The notes beneath the pieces are model-generated. The model had not been told where the DNA came from, made no database searches, and saw nothing but the letters and a program-made list of their open reading frames with translations. A DNA stretch of 64,000 bases from Cellulomonas sp. ES6 (GTDB lineage Bacteria > Actinomycetota > Actinomycetes > Actinomycetales > Cellulomonadaceae), in NCBI RefSeq assembly GCF_030053835.1, contig NZ_CP125655.1:4030001-4094000 (forward strand), read 5' to 3'. This document shows, piece after piece, positions 56,452-64,000 of this stretch (position 1 is the stretch's first letter; every line of letters begins with the position of its first letter). Made by a program: the position numbers and the translations under genes.

Positions 56452-56581
56452 GAGGTCCTCCCGGGTCGGTCCGAGGCCCCACCGTCGCACGTCGGGCGCC
56501 CGCCGCACCAGGGCCGGACGCCGCGGGCGCGTGCACCGGACGGCACCCCGCGCGCCGCGGTCGGCCCACCCCCCGGGCGGG

Positions 56582-57343
56582 TCAGCCGCAGGACGTGGTG
56601 GGGGTGAACGACGCCTCGTCGGCGAGCAGCTGCCGCAGCGTGCTGACGGGGACGACGAAGCTCTGACCGGTGGCGTTCTTGGCGTACACCACGCCGACGA
56701 CCCGGCCCGAGGCGTCCAGGACGGCGGACCCGGAGCTTCCGGGCTCGACCTCGGCGTTCGTGACGAGGACCTGCCCGAGGTTCTCGTTCAGCGGGTCGGT
56801 CGTCGCCCCGATGACCTGACCCGTGGTGACGGTCAGCGCGCCGCCCTGCGGGTACCCGACGACCGTGACCTCGTCGCCCGGGCCGGGGTCGGCCTCGGCG
56901 AGTCCCGGCGCCGACGGCAGCGGGTCCGCGGTGCGCACGACCGCGAGGTCGGCCAGCGCCGCGGTGGCCGACGCCGTGACGGCCACGTCGCGGCCGTCGT
57001 AGGTCGACAGCTGCAGGTCAGCGGAGTCGGCGACGACGTGGCGGTTGGTGATGAGCGTGGTCTCGTCGATCGCGAAGCCCGAGCCGGTGGACAGCGAGTC
57101 GCAGCCGACGTTCCGGATGCGCACCGCCATCCGCTGGGCGGAGTCGAAGCCGTCGGGGGACAGGTTGCCGGACGAGGTCGGCGTGGGCACGGGGGCGTCG
57201 GACGGCACGAGGTCCGTCGGCACCGCGCCGGGCTCGGCGGGCAGCACCCCGCACCCGGCCAGGAGGAGCAGGCCGAGCAGCGGGACCGCGGCGCGCGTCG
57301 TGGCGCGGGGACGCGGGCGCGGCGGCCGGACGGCGCCCGTCAC
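56582..57343 (-). CDS. Trypsin-like serine protease, predicted lipoprotein
   Basis: A 253-residue secreted protease. The N-terminus is an Arg-rich signal peptide with the lipobox LLAGC, so the mature protein should be tied to the membrane by its Cys. The triad is His in LITNRHVVAD, Asp in ALADLAVVRT and Ser in VEPGSSGSAVL, as in HtrA/S1C-type proteases. No PDZ domain follows. GTG 57343 overlaps the stop of the upstream gene (GTGA), so the two are co-translated. Confidence 0.88.
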   Translation of the reverse strand: MTGAVRPPRPRPRATTRAAVPLLGLLLLAGCGVLPAEPGAVPTDLVPSDAPVPTPTSSGNLSPDGFDSAQRMAVRIRNVGCDSLSTGSGFAIDETTLITNRHVVADSADLQLSTYDGRDVAVTASATAALADLAVVRTADPLPSAPGLAEADPGPGDEVTVVGYPQGGALTVTTGQVIGATTDPLNENLGQVLVTNAEVEPGSSGSAVLDASGRVVGVVYAKNATGQSFVVPVSTLRQLLADEASFTPTTSCG

Positions 57344-58152
57344 CCGTCCGCCCCCGCCGCGAGCTGGCGCTGCAGCTCGGTGTTCGCGTCGGTCGCCGCG
57401 GCGCACACGCCCTGGACGTCGCCCTTGAACCGCTCGAGGTCCGCGGGGTCGTACGACTCGGCGTCCTCGAGGTACGTGATGAGCTGGTTCTGCGCGTCGA
57501 TGCAGGTCGACAGGGCGGACGCGACGTTCGCGGCGGCCTGCGAGATCCGGGCCTGGTAGTCGACGAGCTGGCGCTGCACCTCGCGGTCGTCGCCGACCTG
57601 CGCCTTCTCGTCCGCGAGCTGCACGATGCGCTCCTGGGCCGTCGCGAGCTGGTCGCCCACCGCGGCCAGCTCCCCGAGCGTGCCCTCGTGCTGCGCGCGC
57701 AGGGTGGCGAGCTCGGTGCCGACGTCCCGCCCCTGGTCCTCGACCCGCGCCGCGTAGTCCTGCCAGCTCACGACGCGCAGCCAGAGCACGGTGGCGAGCG
57801 CGGCGGCGGCGACCAGCAGCACCGCGAGCGTGGCCAGCCCCCAGCCGCGACGTCGCCGCCGGGCGGGGGGAGCGACGTGGGCGTGCTCGTCGTGGCGGTG
57901 CTCCGGTGCCGCCGCCGACGGGACGCCGGACGCGGCCTCGGGGGTCCCCGCCGGCCTGGCGGCTGCCGTCCCCGCGCGCAGGTCGACCGCGCGCGGGTCG
58001 GCCGTGCGGGCCACGGCGGGGGAGGGCGCGGCGCCGGGGGCTCCTGCGGCGGCGGAGGCCCGGCCGTCCGGGGGCTCGGGGTGCGGCCGTGGCGAGGGCC
58101 CGACCGGCGTCGGCGTGCCGATCGGGTCGCCCGGCCCGGTGGCAGACGTCAC
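57340..58152 (-). CDS. Single-pass membrane protein with an extracytoplasmic coiled coil
   Basis: A 270-residue protein I do not recognise. About 110 residues of Pro/Ala-rich cytoplasmic sequence and a basic PPARRRRRGWGL lead to one membrane helix (about 121-143). A coiled coil follows (VEDQGRDVGTELATLRAQ to IVQLADEKAQV), then a helical domain with two Cys (ALSTCIDAQNQ, GDVQGVCAAATD) that could form a disulfide. It is the first gene of a pair with the lipoprotein protease, which suggests a partner or substrate relationship. The -10 box TATGGT lies 6 bases before GTG 58152. Confidence 0.75.
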   Translation of the reverse strand: MTSATGPGDPIGTPTPVGPSPRPHPEPPDGRASAAAGAPGAAPSPAVARTADPRAVDLRAGTAAARPAGTPEAASGVPSAAAPEHRHDEHAHVAPPARRRRRGWGLATLAVLLVAAAALATVLWLRVVSWQDYAARVEDQGRDVGTELATLRAQHEGTLGELAAVGDQLATAQERIVQLADEKAQVGDDREVQRQLVDYQARISQAAANVASALSTCIDAQNQLITYLEDAESYDPADLERFKGDVQGVCAAATDANTELQRQLAAGADG

Positions 58153-58158
58153 GGCACC

Positions 58159-58164
58159 ACCATA
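58159..58164 (-). promoter_or_regulatory. -10 box of the coiled-coil protein/protease operon
   Basis: Read on the minus strand this is TATGGT, ending 6 bases before GTG 58152. It supports that start over the very long upstream frame. Confidence 0.5.
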
Positions 58165-58263
58165 CGGGCGGGCCGTCGGGACGTGCCCGACGTCACTCCC
58201 GGGGGAGCCCGCGGAGGCGGAATCCTGTCGTCCGGCGGGGCTCCGGCGCGGGAGAATCCTCGC

Positions 58264-59670
58264 GTGTCCCTCGCCCCCTACGGTCGCCTGCTGCGCCTGC
58301 CCGGAGTCCTCCCGCTCGTCCTCGTCTCCTTCGTCGCGCGCATCCCGCACGCCATGACGGGCGTGGTGCTCACCCTGCACGTGGTGGGCCCGCTCGGGCA
58401 GGGGTACGGCCGTGCTGGCCTCGTCGCCGCCGCGATGACGGTCGGCGTGGCGATCGGGTCGCCGTGGCGCGGGCGGCGGGTGGACCGGCTGGGGCTGCGG
58501 CGCGCGCTCGTGCCCTCGGTCGTCGTGGAGTCGGCGGTGTGGCTCGTCGCGCCACGGCTCGGGTACGAGGCACTGCTGGTCGCGGCGGTGGTCGCGGGCG
58601 CGTTCCTCGTCCCCGTGTTCTCCGTGGTGCGGCAGTCCCTGTCGGTGCTGGTGCCCCCGGAGCAGCAGCGCACCGCGTACGCGCTGGACTCGGTGGGCAC
58701 CGAGCTGACGTTCATGCTCGCCCCGACCGTGGGCGTCCTCGTCGCCACGCAGGTGTCCACCTCCGTCGCCCTGACGGTGATCGGCGTGTCCACCGTCGGC
58801 GCGGGGCTGCTGCTCATGTGGTTCGACCCTCCGACCCGCTCGGCCGGCACCGCACCCGGCGCGCCCCCCGCCGGTCCGCGGCGACGCGTGCTGACGCCCG
58901 GCCTGCTGGTCGTGCTCGCCGCCGCCTCGACGGCGGCGCTGGTGCTCAACGGCACGGACGTGGGCATCGTCGCGGCGCTGCGCGGCTGGGGCCACGAGTC
59001 CGCCGTCGGCTGGATGATCGCGCTCTGGTGCGTGGGCTCCGTGGTGGGTGGCCTGGTGTACGGCGCGGGACGGCGTGAGCTGCACCCGCTGGTCCTCGTC
59101 GCGGCGCTCGGGGTGGCGACCCTGCCTGCCGCGTTCGCGCAGACGCAGGTGCAGCTCGCGGTCGCGGTGGTGGTCGCGGGCCTGCCGTGCGCCGCCGCGC
59201 TGTCGTCGATCAACGCGTCGCTGGTCCGCGCGGTGCCCGAGCACCGGCGCGGCGAGGTGATGGGCTGGAGCGGCACCGCGAACACGGTGGGCGCCGCGAT
59301 GGGCGCACCGGTGGTCGGCGCGGTGATCGACGGGTTCGGGCCGTGGTCGGGCTTCGCCGCCGCGGGCGGTGCCGGCGTGCTGCTCGCGCTCGGCGGGCTC
59401 GCGGTGCTGACGGTCGCGCGCCGGCGCGCGGCGGCCGGACGCGCGGGTGCGGCGCGCCGCGCACCGGACGGCGGCGCGGGGGAGGGCGACGCACCGCCCG
59501 CGGGGACCGACCCGCTGCCCGCGGGGACCGGCCCGCTGCCCGCGGCGTCCGACCCTGTGCCCGCCGGACCCGCGCGCGCCGTCCCCGCGGCCGCAGGCGT
59601 GGTGCCGACGCCCGTGCCGGCGGGGGCCGACGACGTGGCCGCGCGACCGCGGGAGGACGCCGCCCGCTGA
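58264..59670 (+). CDS. MFS transporter
   Basis: A 468-residue membrane protein with about 12 hydrophobic segments. The loop 2-3 motif is GSPWRGRRVDRLGLRRAL. The last 70 residues are a low-complexity tail with PAGTDPLPAGTGPLPA repeats. The substrate cannot be told. GTG 58264 lies 6 bases after GAGAAT. It is divergent from the coiled-coil/protease pair. Confidence 0.85.
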   Translation: MSLAPYGRLLRLPGVLPLVLVSFVARIPHAMTGVVLTLHVVGPLGQGYGRAGLVAAAMTVGVAIGSPWRGRRVDRLGLRRALVPSVVVESAVWLVAPRLGYEALLVAAVVAGAFLVPVFSVVRQSLSVLVPPEQQRTAYALDSVGTELTFMLAPTVGVLVATQVSTSVALTVIGVSTVGAGLLLMWFDPPTRSAGTAPGAPPAGPRRRVLTPGLLVVLAAASTAALVLNGTDVGIVAALRGWGHESAVGWMIALWCVGSVVGGLVYGAGRRELHPLVLVAALGVATLPAAFAQTQVQLAVAVVVAGLPCAAALSSINASLVRAVPEHRRGEVMGWSGTANTVGAAMGAPVVGAVIDGFGPWSGFAAAGGAGVLLALGGLAVLTVARRRAAAGRAGAARRAPDGGAGEGDAPPAGTDPLPAGTGPLPAASDPVPAGPARAVPAAAGVVPTPVPAGADDVAARPREDAAR

Positions 59671-59681
59671 CGCGCGGGGTG

Positions 59682-60038
59682 TCAGGACACGGCGCCGGTG
59701 AACTTCTCGCCGGGGCCCTCGCCGGGCGCGTCGGGGAACGGGCTCGCCTCCCGGAACGCGAGCTGCAGGGAGCGCAGCCCGTCCCGCAGCGAGCGCGCGT
59801 GCTGGTTGCCGATGTCCGGCGCCGACGCGGTGACGAGAGCGGCCAGCGCGGTGATGAGCTTGCGGGCCTCGTCGAGGTCCAGGTCGTCGCTGCCCCGCCG
59901 GCCCTCGGTGTCGGGCGACAGGCCGCACTTGACGGCGGCCGCGCTCATCAGGTGCACGGCGGCGGTGGTGATCACCTCGACCGCGGCGACGTCGGCGATG
60001 TCGCGGGTGGCGGTCTCGGGGTCGGGCGTCTGGCTCAT
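59682..60038 (-). CDS. DUF1844 protein
   Basis: A 118-residue protein of the DUF1844 family, of unknown function. It opens with DIADVAAVEVITTAAVHLMSAAAVKCGL and has LDEARKLITALAALV, both typical. In actinobacteria it usually sits next to infC; here the catalase and Fur-type genes lie between them. The ATG at 60038 is preceded by GAGAGGAT. Confidence 0.88.
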   Translation of the reverse strand: MSQTPDPETATRDIADVAAVEVITTAAVHLMSAAAVKCGLSPDTEGRRGSDDLDLDEARKLITALAALVTASAPDIGNQHARSLRDGLRSLQLAFREASPFPDAPGEGPGEKFTGAVS

Positions 60039-60060
60039 GCGGGCGATCCTCTCATCCGCG

Positions 60061-60101
60061 ACGACGCCCGCCGCCCGGGGGATCCGGGCGGCGGGCGTCG
60101 T
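60061..60101. terminator. Terminator after the catalase gene
   Basis: A perfect 18-bp stem (60061-60078 with 60084-60101) with the loop GGGAT, just past the catalase stop and before the DUF1844 gene. Confidence 0.8.
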
Positions 60102-60121
60102 GGTGCGCGGGACGGCCGGCG

Positions 60122-61624
60122 TCAGGCGACGGGCGTGCTCGCGGTGCCGGGCTCGCCGGTCTCGAGCGGGGCCGTGCCGGCGAGCGCGGCGGCCAGGGCC
60201 TGCCCCAGGCCCGCGTCCACGTTCGTCCAGTACTGGACGGCCCGGGCGCGGATCACGTCGCTGCGCACCGCGCCGACGTGCCCGGTGATCGTCTCGAGGA
60301 ACCGGGCGCGGGCGGCGTCGTCGAAGACCTCGCGGTACAGGGTCCCGGCCTGGCCCCAGTCGTCGTCCTGCTCGTGCAGCGTGGCCGCGGCGCGGACCAT
60401 CGCCCCGTCGGACTCCCACCCGGAGGACTCGGCGGCGCGCGCCGGGTCCGCCGCCGGGCCGCCCACCGAGTTGGGCGCGTACACGGGCACGTCGGGTGCG
60501 GCGAAGTGGTACCGCGCCGCGCCGTCCTTGGAGTACGAGTGCACCGGCGCCTGCGGGGCGTTCACGGGCAGCTGCGCGTGGTTCGTGCCGACCCGGTACC
60601 GGTGGGCGTCCGCGTAGGAGAAGATCCGCGCGAGCAGCATCTTGTCCGGGCTCGCCGCGATGCCGGGCACGAAGTTCGACGGCGCGAACGTGGCCTGCTC
60701 GATCTGCGCGAAGTAGTTCTCCGGGTTGCGGTTGAGCTCCATCACGCCGACCTCGATCAGCGGGTAGTCCGCGTGCGGCCAGACCTTCGTGAGGTCGAAC
60801 GGGTTGAACCGGTAGGCCTTCGCGTCCTCGTACGGCATCACCTGCACGGACAGCGTCCAGCGCGGGAAGTCCCCGTCGGCGATGTGCTCGAACAGGTCGC
60901 GGATGTGGTGGTCGGCGTCCGAGCCCGCCAGCTGCGCGGCCTCGTCGGCCGTGAGGTTGTCGATGCCCTGCTGCGTCCTGAAGTGGTACTTGACCCAGAA
61001 CCGCTCGCCGGCCGCGTTGACCCACTGGTAGGTGTGCGAGCCGAAGCCGTCCATGGTCCGCCACGAGCGCGGCAGCCCGCGGTCGCCCATCAGCCACGTG
61101 ACCTGGTGCGCGGACTCCGGGGACAGCGACCAGAAGTCCCACTGCATGTCGTTGTCGCGCAGGTTCGACCCGGGCAGCCGCTTCTGCGAGCGGATGAAGT
61201 CCGGGAACTTGATGCCGTCGCGCAGGAAGAACACCGGCGTGTTGTTGCCGACCAGGTCGTAGTTGCCCTCGGACGTGTAGAACTTCAGCGCGAAGCCGCG
61301 GGGGTCGCGCCACGTGTCGGGGGAGCCGTGCTCGCCGGCGACGGACGAGAACCGGGCCAGCATGTCCGTCCGCACGCCGGGCTGGAACAGCGCCGCCCGG
61401 GTGTACCGGCTGACGTCGGCGGTGGTCGTGAACGTCCCGAACGCGCCGCCACCCTTGGCGTGCACGACGCGCTCGGGCACGCGCTCGCGGTTGAACTGGG
61501 CGAGCTTCTCCACCAGGTAGTGGTCGTGCAGGACGATCGGGCCGTCGGCGCCGACCGCGAGGGAGTGGGCGTCGGAGGCGACGGGGGCGCCGGAGTTCGT
61601 GGTGGTGGGGTGGACCTGGGTCAC
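60122..61624 (-). CDS. katA: Catalase (monofunctional, heme)
   Basis: A 500-residue clade-3-like small-subunit catalase. The distal His is in [14 protein letters not shown], the distal Asn in [14 protein letters not shown], and the heme-ligand Tyr in [18 protein letters not shown] 61624 follows GGAAGGACAC. It is the second gene after a Fur-family regulator on the same strand (129-base gap without other features), which points to peroxide or iron control. Confidence 0.95.
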   Translation of the reverse strand: MTQVHPTTTNSGAPVASDAHSLAVGADGPIVLHDHYLVEKLAQFNRERVPERVVHAKGGGAFGTFTTTADVSRYTRAALFQPGVRTDMLARFSSVAGEHGSPDTWRDPRGFALKFYTSEGNYDLVGNNTPVFFLRDGIKFPDFIRSQKRLPGSNLRDNDMQWDFWSLSPESAHQVTWLMGDRGLPRSWRTMDGFGSHTYQWVNAAGERFWVKYHFRTQQGIDNLTADEAAQLAGSDADHHIRDLFEHIADGDFPRWTLSVQVMPYEDAKAYRFNPFDLTKVWPHADYPLIEVGVMELNRNPENYFAQIEQATFAPSNFVPGIAASPDKMLLARIFSYADAHRYRVGTNHAQLPVNAPQAPVHSYSKDGAARYHFAAPDVPVYAPNSVGGPAADPARAAESSGWESDGAMVRAAATLHEQDDDWGQAGTLYREVFDDAARARFLETITGHVGAVRSDVIRARAVQYWTNVDAGLGQALAAALAGTAPLETGEPGTASTPVA

Positions 61625-61753
61625 ACGTGTCCTTCCGGGTCGGGCGAGCCGCTGCGGGCGCGCCGGGGGCCGGTGCGGGCGGGTGCGCCCGACCGGTGGT
61701 CGGTGGGTGGTGGTCGGAGGTCCGGCGGGCCGGACGGGCCCGGCGGAGGAGTC

Positions 61754-62230
61754 TCAGCCGGAGGCGGCCCGGCAGCCGGGGCACAGACCCCAGTAGGTGA
61801 CCTCGGCGGTGTCGACCGTGAAGCCCGACGTGGAGACGGGCGTGAGGCACGGTGCCTCGCCGACGGCGCAGTCGACGTCGCCGACGGCACCGCAGCGCCG
61901 GCAGACGACGTGGTGGTGGTTGTCGCCGACGCGGCGCTCGTACCGGGCGGGGTGCCCGGCCGGCTCGATGCGCCGCAGGATGCCGGCGTCGGTCAGCGCG
62001 TGCAGCACGTCGTAGACCGCCTGAACCGAGACGGTCGGCAGCGCGGTCCGGGCGTGCCGCAGCACGGCGTCCGCGTCGGCGTGCGGCATCGAGGCGACCG
62101 CGTCGAGCACGGCCACGCGCGGGGCGGTGACCCGCAGCCCGTGCCGGCGCAGCAGGTCCTGCGGGGTCCCGTGCTCCGGCTGCTGGGCCGGTGCGCCGGC
62201 TGCGGCGGGTGCGTGCTGGTCGACGGGCAT
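61754..62230 (-). CDS. Fur-family peroxide/iron regulator
   Basis: A 158-residue winged-helix metalloregulator. DNA-binding part: [20 protein letters not shown] and [18 protein letters not shown]. Metal-binding part: [17 protein letters not shown] and GLCPGCRAA, with two Cys pairs for structural zinc. By context (next to katA) it resembles FurA/CatR peroxide sensors. The first 20 residues are variable. Confidence 0.9.
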   Translation of the reverse strand: MPVDQHAPAAAGAPAQQPEHGTPQDLLRRHGLRVTAPRVAVLDAVASMPHADADAVLRHARTALPTVSVQAVYDVLHALTDAGILRRIEPAGHPARYERRVGDNHHHVVCRRCGAVGDVDCAVGEAPCLTPVSTSGFTVDTAEVTYWGLCPGCRAASG

Positions 62231-62236
62231 GGCCTC

Positions 62237-62265
62237 ACCCTGACACGTCTTCTGGAACAGTTCAA
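62237..62265 (-). promoter_or_regulatory. Promoter and FurA/CatR-type box before the regulator gene
   Basis: On the minus strand: TTGAAC (62260-62265), 17 bases, CAGGGT (62237-62242), then 6 bases to ATG 62230. The stretch TTGAACTGTTCCAGAAGA (62248-62265) contains GAAC-T-GTTC and TTC-CA-GAA and resembles the box before mycobacterial furA, so the regulator probably controls itself and katA. Confidence 0.62.
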
Positions 62266-62338
62266 GGAGGGATCTGACGGTGTGTCACCACGTGGCGCCG
62301 GTGCCGGGGAATCCGGACGGCCCGCCCGGGTGTTCTGG

Positions 62339-62344
62339 TAGAGT
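62339..62344 (+). promoter_or_regulatory. -10 box of the infC operon
   Basis: TAGAGT. Transcription from about 62351 would give a leader of about 255 bases before infC. Confidence 0.5.
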
Positions 62345-62605
62345 CATCCACGACTGACCTGGGTGGTGCGCGCGAGTGCTCCGCCCGGGTGCACAAGTGG
62401 AGCCACTCCCACCTGAGTCCCGACCGCCCGGTCCGCCGGCAGCAGGGTCCAGGTCACCGGTCCAGGCCGTGCCCCCCTCGCGGGAGCGCGGTCGGCGACG
62501 CACCGCTCACGCGGTGGTCGTGGAACCGTCGGCCCCCACCTGTGCCCAGGACCGGGGGCCTTCCTCGTTCCTGGGGTCGTCACCTGCGACTTCGAGGAGC
62601 ACCAC
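62345..62605 (+). other. Long leader of infC with a possible attenuator hairpin
   Basis: No gene is seen. GGCCCCC (62531-62537) pairs with GGGGGCC (62554-62560), followed by TTCCTCGTTC, which looks like an attenuator. Leaders of infC-rpmI-rplT operons are often bound by ribosomal protein L20 in other bacteria; here that is only a possibility. Confidence 0.45.
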
Positions 62606-63615
<1,010 letters not shown>

Positions 63616-63701
63616 CCCGCACCACCACGCCCTGATCCCACCGGGTCCGGACGGACGAGTCGCGCCCCGGCGCGATGCGACGACAAGGAGAGACGGCAGC
63701 C

Positions 63702-63896
63702 ATGCCGAAGAACAAGACGCACTCCGGTGCGAAGAAGCGCTTCCGGATCACCGGGAGCGGCAAGGTCATGCGCGAGCAGGCGAACGCCCGCCACCTGTTC
63801 GAGCACAAGTCGAGCCGTCGCACGCGCCGCCTCGCCTCGGACCAGGTCGTCTCCGCGGCCGACGCCCCCCGTATCAAGAAGCTGCTCGGCAAGTGA
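63702..63896 (+). CDS. rpmI: 50S ribosomal protein L35
   Basis: A 64-residue basic protein: [20 protein letters not shown], then [17 protein letters not shown] and IKKLLGK, all typical. AAGGAGAGA precedes ATG 63702. It lies between infC and rplT as usual. Confidence 0.97.
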   Translation: MPKNKTHSGAKKRFRITGSGKVMREQANARHLFEHKSSRRTRRLASDQVVSAADAPRIKKLLGK

Positions 63897-63956
63897 CCGT
63901 CGGCGCGTGAGCGCCACGGCACCCCGCCGACCTGAGAACAGAGCAAGGAGCATCAC

Positions 63957-64000
63957 GTGGCACGCGTGAAGCGGGCGGTCAACGCCCAGAAGAAGCGCCG
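63957..64000 (+). CDS. rplT: 50S ribosomal protein L20 (partial, cut by window end)
   Basis: GTG 63957 begins ARVKRAVNAQKKR, the conserved L20 N-terminus, with AAGGAG before it. Only 14 codons are in the window. Confidence 0.95.
   Translation, partial: MARVKRAVNAQKKR

Noticed and set aside
63616..63910. IF-3 running on to 63910
   Set aside because: It would overlap all of rpmI in another frame with unlikely sequence; a frame change at the C run explains it better.

Overview
The window reads as a stretch of chromosome from a high-GC Gram-positive actinobacterium of the order Micrococcales, most like Cellulomonas. The evidence is the very high GC third-position bias, frequent GTG starts, the actinobacterial cell-division cluster without ftsA, a PriA-type HisA, DUF3040 and DUF1844 proteins, and an actinobacterial infC-rpmI-rplT block. 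Nearly all of it is vegetative core genome. I see no rRNA, tRNA, CRISPR array, insertion sequence, integrase or prophage.

Layout. 1-6365: an S9 peptidase, an acyl-CoA ligase with a palindromic operator, an aldo/keto reductase and serA. 6469-12903: HelD-type RNA polymerase-recycling helicase, PAC2 protein, MFS transporter, cold-shock protein with a strong terminator, and a spermidine-synthase-like methyltransferase. 12920-15187: an SOS-controlled HEPN gene plus dinB, then a DUF3040 protein. 15422-19927 (minus strand): moxR, DUF58 and transglutaminase genes. 20317-39502: the mraZ-rsmH-ftsL-ftsI-murE-murF-mraY-murD-ftsW-murG/murC-ftsQ-ftsZ-pgeF-sepF-yggT-divIVA cluster, mostly coupled by 4-base start/stop overlaps, making lipid II and the divisome. 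39595-45603: a DksA/TraR-like protein, lspA, rluD and dnaE. 45960-55845: an S4 protein, hisD, a HAD-like gene, recQ (opposite strand), then hisC-hisB-unknown-hisH-priA and an SseB-like gene. 55954-59670: a GerW-like protein, a lipoprotein serine protease coupled to a coiled-coil membrane protein, and a second MFS transporter. 59682-64000: DUF1844 protein, catalase, Fur-family regulator, and infC-rpmI-rplT (cut by the window edge).

Most notable points. (1) A compact repeat element of four decamers, two direct then two inverted, at an almost fixed 19-18-19 base pitch, occurs in two distant convergent gaps (2221-2286 and 45760-45825). The same architecture with a different decamer core stands beside the second copy (45854-45920). 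Four of the five longer convergent gaps carry short-word repeats of some kind. (2) MurG and MurC are encoded in one uninterrupted frame joined by a linker of about 95 residues. (3) infC appears to start at a non-canonical ATC, and its Ala/Pro-rich tail changes frame at a run of five C. (4) A perfect LexA-type box fills the spacer of the HEPN-dinB promoter. (5) RecQ carries a C-terminal phosphoribosyltransferase-like segment. (6) Many genes look leaderless, with a TAnnnT-like -10 box 6-8 bases before the start codon.
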